Shown here one piece after another: positions 41,355 to 44,045 of a DNA stretch of 44,045 nt. This stretch comes from JBHGAV01 sp041946685 (GTDB taxonomy: Bacteria > Acidobacteriota > Terriglobia > Bryobacterales > Bryobacteraceae): positions 1 through 44,045 of the forward strand of contig JBHGAV010000035.1 of NCBI GenBank assembly GCA_041946685.1, in the 5' to 3' direction. Numbering within the stretch: position 1 is the stretch's first letter; each line of letters begins with the position of its first letter. A program made the position numbers and the translations under genes. The notes under the pieces are model-generated. The model worked only from the letters and a program-made list of their open reading frames with translations. It was not told the DNA's origin and did no database searches.

Positions 41355-41421
41355 AGTATGTCTAGGGGGCGTCTCTTGGTTCACAACTTCGGTCCAGCTC
41401 GACAGCTGGGCCCGGGCGCGT

Positions 41422-42318
41422 TTACTTGTTCAGATCTACGATCGTAGTTGCATTCCAGTCGTTCATCGGGATGATGAGACGGTTGCGCTTCGGATCGTAA
41501 GTCATCGAGGCCGCGCTGGGGATGCCCGAGGCGATCAGCTCCGCCTTCTGGTCCGGACGGATTCGCGACACCGAGCCTTGCCGGACGCTGCTCACGTACT
41601 TGGTTCCGTCCGGCAGAATCGCCACCCCGTCGTTGCCCGCGTCCACCGCTTGCTCAGTGAGAAGCAACTGGCCGCCGGGGGAGAAGGTCAGCGCGTCCCT
41701 CGACCCGATGTTGACGACCACGATGTTGCCCTTCGTATCGAAGGCCACGCCGTTAGGCTGGTTGAGGGGAGGGCCGCTCACCAGAACCGAGGCCTCGCCT
41801 TTCGGTGTGATCTTGTAGACCCGCCAGGATTCACTGGTCTGATCACCGGTGTGCGTCGCGTAGATGGTACCGTCTTCGGCAACCTCCAGGTCGTTGAAAC
41901 GTAAAACGCCCTTGACCGTCGTTGACCCACGCGGCTCGCCAGTCTTCATGTCGAACCACCGCACCGTGTCGATGTCGGCCACATATAGCAGGCCGTTCCC
42001 GATGTAACTGCCCAGGGGGCGATTCAGGGTGAGGCCGTTGCGGTTGACGCCGATCCATTTCAGCGTGTGCGCCGTGCCGTCCGGATTGATCGGCGAGATG
42101 TAGTCGTCGTTGGGGATCACGTCCTGCGGCATGCCCGCCTTGACGGCGACGAACAGATCCCGTTCCGCGTCATACGAGATGCTCTCGGCGAAGCGAAAGC
42201 CGCCATAGGTCTTCACGTTCGGCGAGGGCTTGAGCGGCTCGCCAGCAGCGAACGGCTGCGCGAATCCGACGCTTCCCAAGGCAACCGCGAGGATTATCGC
42301 TATGATCGGTTGGCACAT
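41422..42318 (-). CDS. Secreted SMP-30/gluconolactonase-like beta-propeller protein
   Basis: A 298-residue protein with a signal peptide (MCQPIIAIILAVALGSVGFA) and a six-bladed propeller of the SMP-30/strictosidine-synthase type: FAESISYDAERDLFVAV, NGLLYVADIDTVRWFDMKTG, FNDLEVAEDGTIYATHTGD, QPNGVAFDTKGNIVVVNIG, DGVAILPDGTKYVSSVRQGS and AASMTYDPKRNRLIIPMND. The Glu near the start (FAE), the Asn of QPNGV and the Asp of DGVA are at the usual metal-site positions. Members hydrolyse sugar lactones, but many secreted ones have unknown substrates. It diverges from the toxin-antitoxin operon across 100 bases. Confidence 0.85.
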   Translation of the reverse strand: MCQPIIAIILAVALGSVGFAQPFAAGEPLKPSPNVKTYGGFRFAESISYDAERDLFVAVKAGMPQDVIPNDDYISPINPDGTAHTLKWIGVNRNGLTLNRPLGSYIGNGLLYVADIDTVRWFDMKTGEPRGSTTVKGVLRFNDLEVAEDGTIYATHTGDQTSESWRVYKITPKGEASVLVSGPPLNQPNGVAFDTKGNIVVVNIGSRDALTFSPGGQLLLTEQAVDAGNDGVAILPDGTKYVSSVRQGSVSRIRPDQKAELIASGIPSAASMTYDPKRNRLIIPMNDWNATTIVDLNK

Positions 42319-42382
42319 ACTCTTGTCCTGTTCAGATTATTGCGGCGGCGAGTGAGTGCTGCTTCAGCTGCAGGAAGGCCAA

Positions 42383-42411
42383 TTGACAGAGCGTACGACT
42401 TTTCGTACGAT
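42383..42411 (+). promoter_or_regulatory. Promoter and operator of the yefM-yoeB-like operon
   Basis: A perfect -35 TTGACA (42383-42388), a 17-base spacer and TACGAT (42406-42411). Within the promoter lie two CGTACG palindromic hexamers (42392-42397 and 42404-42409) with centres 12 bases apart; together they form a larger inverted repeat CGTACGA-CTTT-TCGTACG (42392-42409). The second hexamer covers the -10 box. In E. coli, YefM-YoeB binds paired TGTACA hexamers in its own promoter, so this is a likely autoregulatory site. The antitoxin start codon lies seven bases past the -10 box. Confidence 0.72.
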
Positions 42412-42418
42412 TAGGGTG

Positions 42419-42661
42419 GTGGAAACGATCACGGTGAGTGGCGCGCGTAGCAGGTTGTACCGGTTGCTGGATGAGGTGTCGGCTTCGCGGGAGCCGGTGT
42501 TAATTGCCGGGAAACGGGGAAACGCGGTTCTGGTACCGGAAGAAGACTGGCGGGCGATCCAGGAGACGCTCTACTTGCTGTCGATTCCTGGGATGAGGGA
42601 GTCGATTCGAGAAGGGATGGCCACGTCGGCGTCTGAGTGTGCGACCGAGCTGAAGTGGTGA
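42419..42661 (+). CDS. yefM: Antitoxin of the Phd/YefM family
   Basis: An 80-residue protein read from GTG 42419: ETITVSGARSRLYRLLDEVS at the N-terminus, then EPVLIAGKRGNAVLVPEEDW and IQETLYLLSIPGMRESIREG, the standard YefM DNA-binding fold followed by the flexible toxin-binding tail. It neutralises the downstream RNase and represses the operon. The frame is open upstream to 42356, but that would run through the promoter; GTG 42419 gives the usual length and sits at the predicted transcription start. Its stop overlaps the toxin start (GTGA). Confidence 0.9.
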   Translation: METITVSGARSRLYRLLDEVSASREPVLIAGKRGNAVLVPEEDWRAIQETLYLLSIPGMRESIREGMATSASECATELKW

Positions 42662-42921
42662 ACTGGCACGTCGTCTTCACAGCTCAGGCTCAGCGTGATG
42701 CCAAGAAGATCGGGGCTGCCGGTTTTCGCAGCCGGACCGAGAAGCTGCTGGAAATCCTCCGGAAGAACCCCTTTCAGACTCCACCCCGGTTTGAGCGGCT
42801 GGTGGGGGACCTCAAGGGAGCCTATTCAAGACGGATCAACATCCAGCACCGACTGGTGTACCAGGTTCTCGAACACGAGAAGGTGGTGAAGGTGCTGCGG
42901 ATGTGGACACACTACGAGTAA
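42658..42921 (+). CDS. yoeB: Toxin of the YoeB/Txe mRNA-interferase family
   Basis: An 87-residue RelE-superfamily ribosome-dependent RNase that cleaves mRNA in the A site. Residues corresponding to the E. coli YoeB active site are present at Glu46 (RFERL), Arg65 (NIQHRLVYQV) and His85-Tyr86 (WTHYE at the C-terminus). The core RKNPFQTPPRFERLVGDL and SRRINIQHRLVY are typical. GTG 42658 overlaps the antitoxin stop, so the two are coupled; an in-frame upstream Met at 42637 is inside the antitoxin gene and less likely. All catalytic residues are intact, so the toxin should be active. Confidence 0.93.
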   Translation: MNWHVVFTAQAQRDAKKIGAAGFRSRTEKLLEILRKNPFQTPPRFERLVGDLKGAYSRRINIQHRLVYQVLEHEKVVKVLRMWTHYE

Positions 42922-42985
42922 GGGTTGAACCGAGAGGGAAGATCCCGGCAGAACCGTAACCGTGCGCAGGCTGAATCCTTCGCCA

Positions 42986-44045
42986 CTAATTGGCCAGGAT
43001 TTCCAGGGAGTCGGGGCCGCAGAGGCGCTCGATTTCGGCGCGGAATTCTTTGTCAGGGCGCACCTTGGCGTCGATATCCAGGATCACGGCGAAGTCCCGG
43101 CTCTTCTCCAGACGCAGGCGCACGTGCGTATCGCCGGTCTTGCGCTCAAACAGCGCGGCGAGCGAGGCCGCCAGGCCGACCTGGCTCAGATGCACCCGTA
43201 TGGAGATCAGAGAGGGCAGGGCGACGCGGGCCACATCGAGCGGCACGATGTCGAGCACCGAAACCTTGGGCGCCGCGTTGTCCTCGGGCAGCACGGAGCC
43301 TTTCACCAGCACGGCGCGGTCTTCGACCAGTTCGGCCTGAAGCCGTTCGTAGTTGGTGGTGAAGACCAGTCCCTCGACCGTGCCCTGCACATCGTCAAGC
43401 TGAAGCGAGGCCCAAGGCTTGCCCTCTTTGTTGCGCTTGCGCTGTACGCCGGTGAGGATGCCGCACAGGGCCACTTCGGCGCCCTTCTCCAAACCCTCCA
43501 AGGCGGATGAATCGTGTGTGGCCAGCTCGCTGACTTTGTCTTTGTACTGGTCGAGCGGGTGGCCGGTCACGTAGAAACCGAGCATTTCCTTTTCGCCGGC
43601 CAGTTTCTCGTGCAGACTCCACTCGGGGACCTGGGGCAGAGGTCGATCCTGCGCCTCCTCCTCGGAGGGGGAGAGGGCGAACAGCCCGGCCTGGCCGCTC
43701 TCGCGGTCGCGGTGGGCGCGCTGGCCGCACTCCATGGCCCGCTCGATGGCCGCGAAAAGTTGGGCACGGGCGCCGCCAAGCGAGTCCATTGCGCCGGACT
43801 TGATCAGGCTCTCCAGCATGCGCCGGTTTAGCGCGCTGAGGTCCACCCGTTCGCAAAACTGGTAGAGCGAGCGGAAACGGCCTGTGCTCTGGCGCGCCCT
43901 CTGGATGGCTTCGACCGCAGAACGGCCCACGTTCTTGATGGCGCCCAGCCCGAAGCGGATGGCGCGGCGGTCCGGCTCGGCCATGTCTGGGGTGAAGTTC
44001 CAGTCGCTGGAGTTGACGTCGGGGGGGAGAACCCGGATCCCCATC
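42986..44045 (-). CDS. dnaE: DNA polymerase III subunit alpha (3' part, runs off right edge)
   Basis: Catalytic subunit of the replicative polymerase. The last ~352 residues are present. They cover the end of the polymerase region (AIRFGLGAIKNVGRSAVEAI), the helix-hairpin-helix (LNRRMLESLIKSGAMDSLGG), the conserved EKLAGEKEMLGFYVTGHPLDQY, and the OB-fold (CGILTGVQRKRNKEGKPWAS, LQLDDVQGTVEGLVF). A C-terminal tau-binding-type region ends at TAG 42986-42988. The active-site Asp residues lie outside the window. It converges with yoeB across 64 bases. Confidence 0.95.
   Translation of the reverse strand, partial: MGIRVLPPDVNSSDWNFTPDMAEPDRRAIRFGLGAIKNVGRSAVEAIQRARQSTGRFRSLYQFCERVDLSALNRRMLESLIKSGAMDSLGGARAQLFAAIERAMECGQRAHRDRESGQAGLFALSPSEEEAQDRPLPQVPEWSLHEKLAGEKEMLGFYVTGHPLDQYKDKVSELATHDSSALEGLEKGAEVALCGILTGVQRKRNKEGKPWASLQLDDVQGTVEGLVFTTNYERLQAELVEDRAVLVKGSVLPEDNAAPKVSVLDIVPLDVARVALPSLISIRVHLSQVGLAASLAALFERKTGDTHVRLRLEKSRDFAVILDIDAKVRPDKEFRAEIERLCGPDSLEILAN

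Overview
The window is high-GC bacterial chromosome, most probably from an acidobacterium of the Solibacter/Bryobacterales type. Three secreted proteins end in the 'Solibacter usitatus C-terminal' domain (TIGR03437) and a fourth copy is broken. An IS1380 remnant, a bacillithiol gene (bshA), separate GluRS and GlnRS genes, and many signal-peptide proteins of unknown role fit the same group. The taxonomic call is inference from gene content; no rRNA lies in the window. I found no tRNA, rRNA, CRISPR array or intact prophage.

Layout. 1-815: 5' part of nuoM (minus). 1059-1361: HU with a clear promoter and terminator. 1476-2602: galU-tatA (minus). 2663-3958: MFS exporter. 3963-7709: secreted propeller/TIGR03437 protein followed by a small outer-membrane barrel (minus). 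7926-9272: orphan HlyD-type adaptor. 9273-10014: remnant of a subtilase. 10015-11916: membrane HD-GYP-GAF phosphodiesterase, followed by the tail of a decayed oligopeptide ABC ATPase gene. 12063-15930: glycosidase-like protein plus TPR/beta-barrel protein, overlapping genes that resemble exopolysaccharide export pairs. 15997-18598: membrane protein, zinc-ribbon/DUF4870 protein, POTRA/HEAT protein. 18605-20229: FecR protein, a secreted helical protein and a Cys-rich mini-protein (minus operon). 20398-26242: BNR/TIGR03437 protein, exported methyltransferase, histidine kinase, lipoprotein propeller and bshA, tightly packed. 26376-33253: ECF sigma, anti-sigma, rsmA, gltX, glnS and carbamoyltransferase, all on one strand with short gaps or overlaps. 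33273-35461: MacA-like adaptor and MacB-like ATPase without a permease. 35572-36453: accA. 36454-38099: decayed DNA (TIGR03437 relic and IS1380 transposase relic). 38100-41003: SBBP-repeat/TIGR03437 protein. 41157-41354: enolase-superfamily relic. 41422-42318: SMP-30-like protein. 42419-42921: YefM-YoeB toxin-antitoxin pair with a readable operator/promoter. 42986-end: 3' part of dnaE (minus).

How it works together. Housekeeping genes (complex I, HU, GalU, Tat, RsmA, two aminoacyl-tRNA synthetases, AccA, DnaE) are interleaved with envelope and secreted proteins. The most informative signals are regulatory: an ECF-type promoter in front of the ECF sigma gene, and paired CGTACG hexamers in the promoter of the toxin-antitoxin operon. 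The least explained units are the TPR-barrel/glycosidase pair, the FecR/helical/Cys-rich operon, and the exported methyltransferase-kinase-lipoprotein-bshA operon. At least five gene relics show ongoing decay between intact genes.
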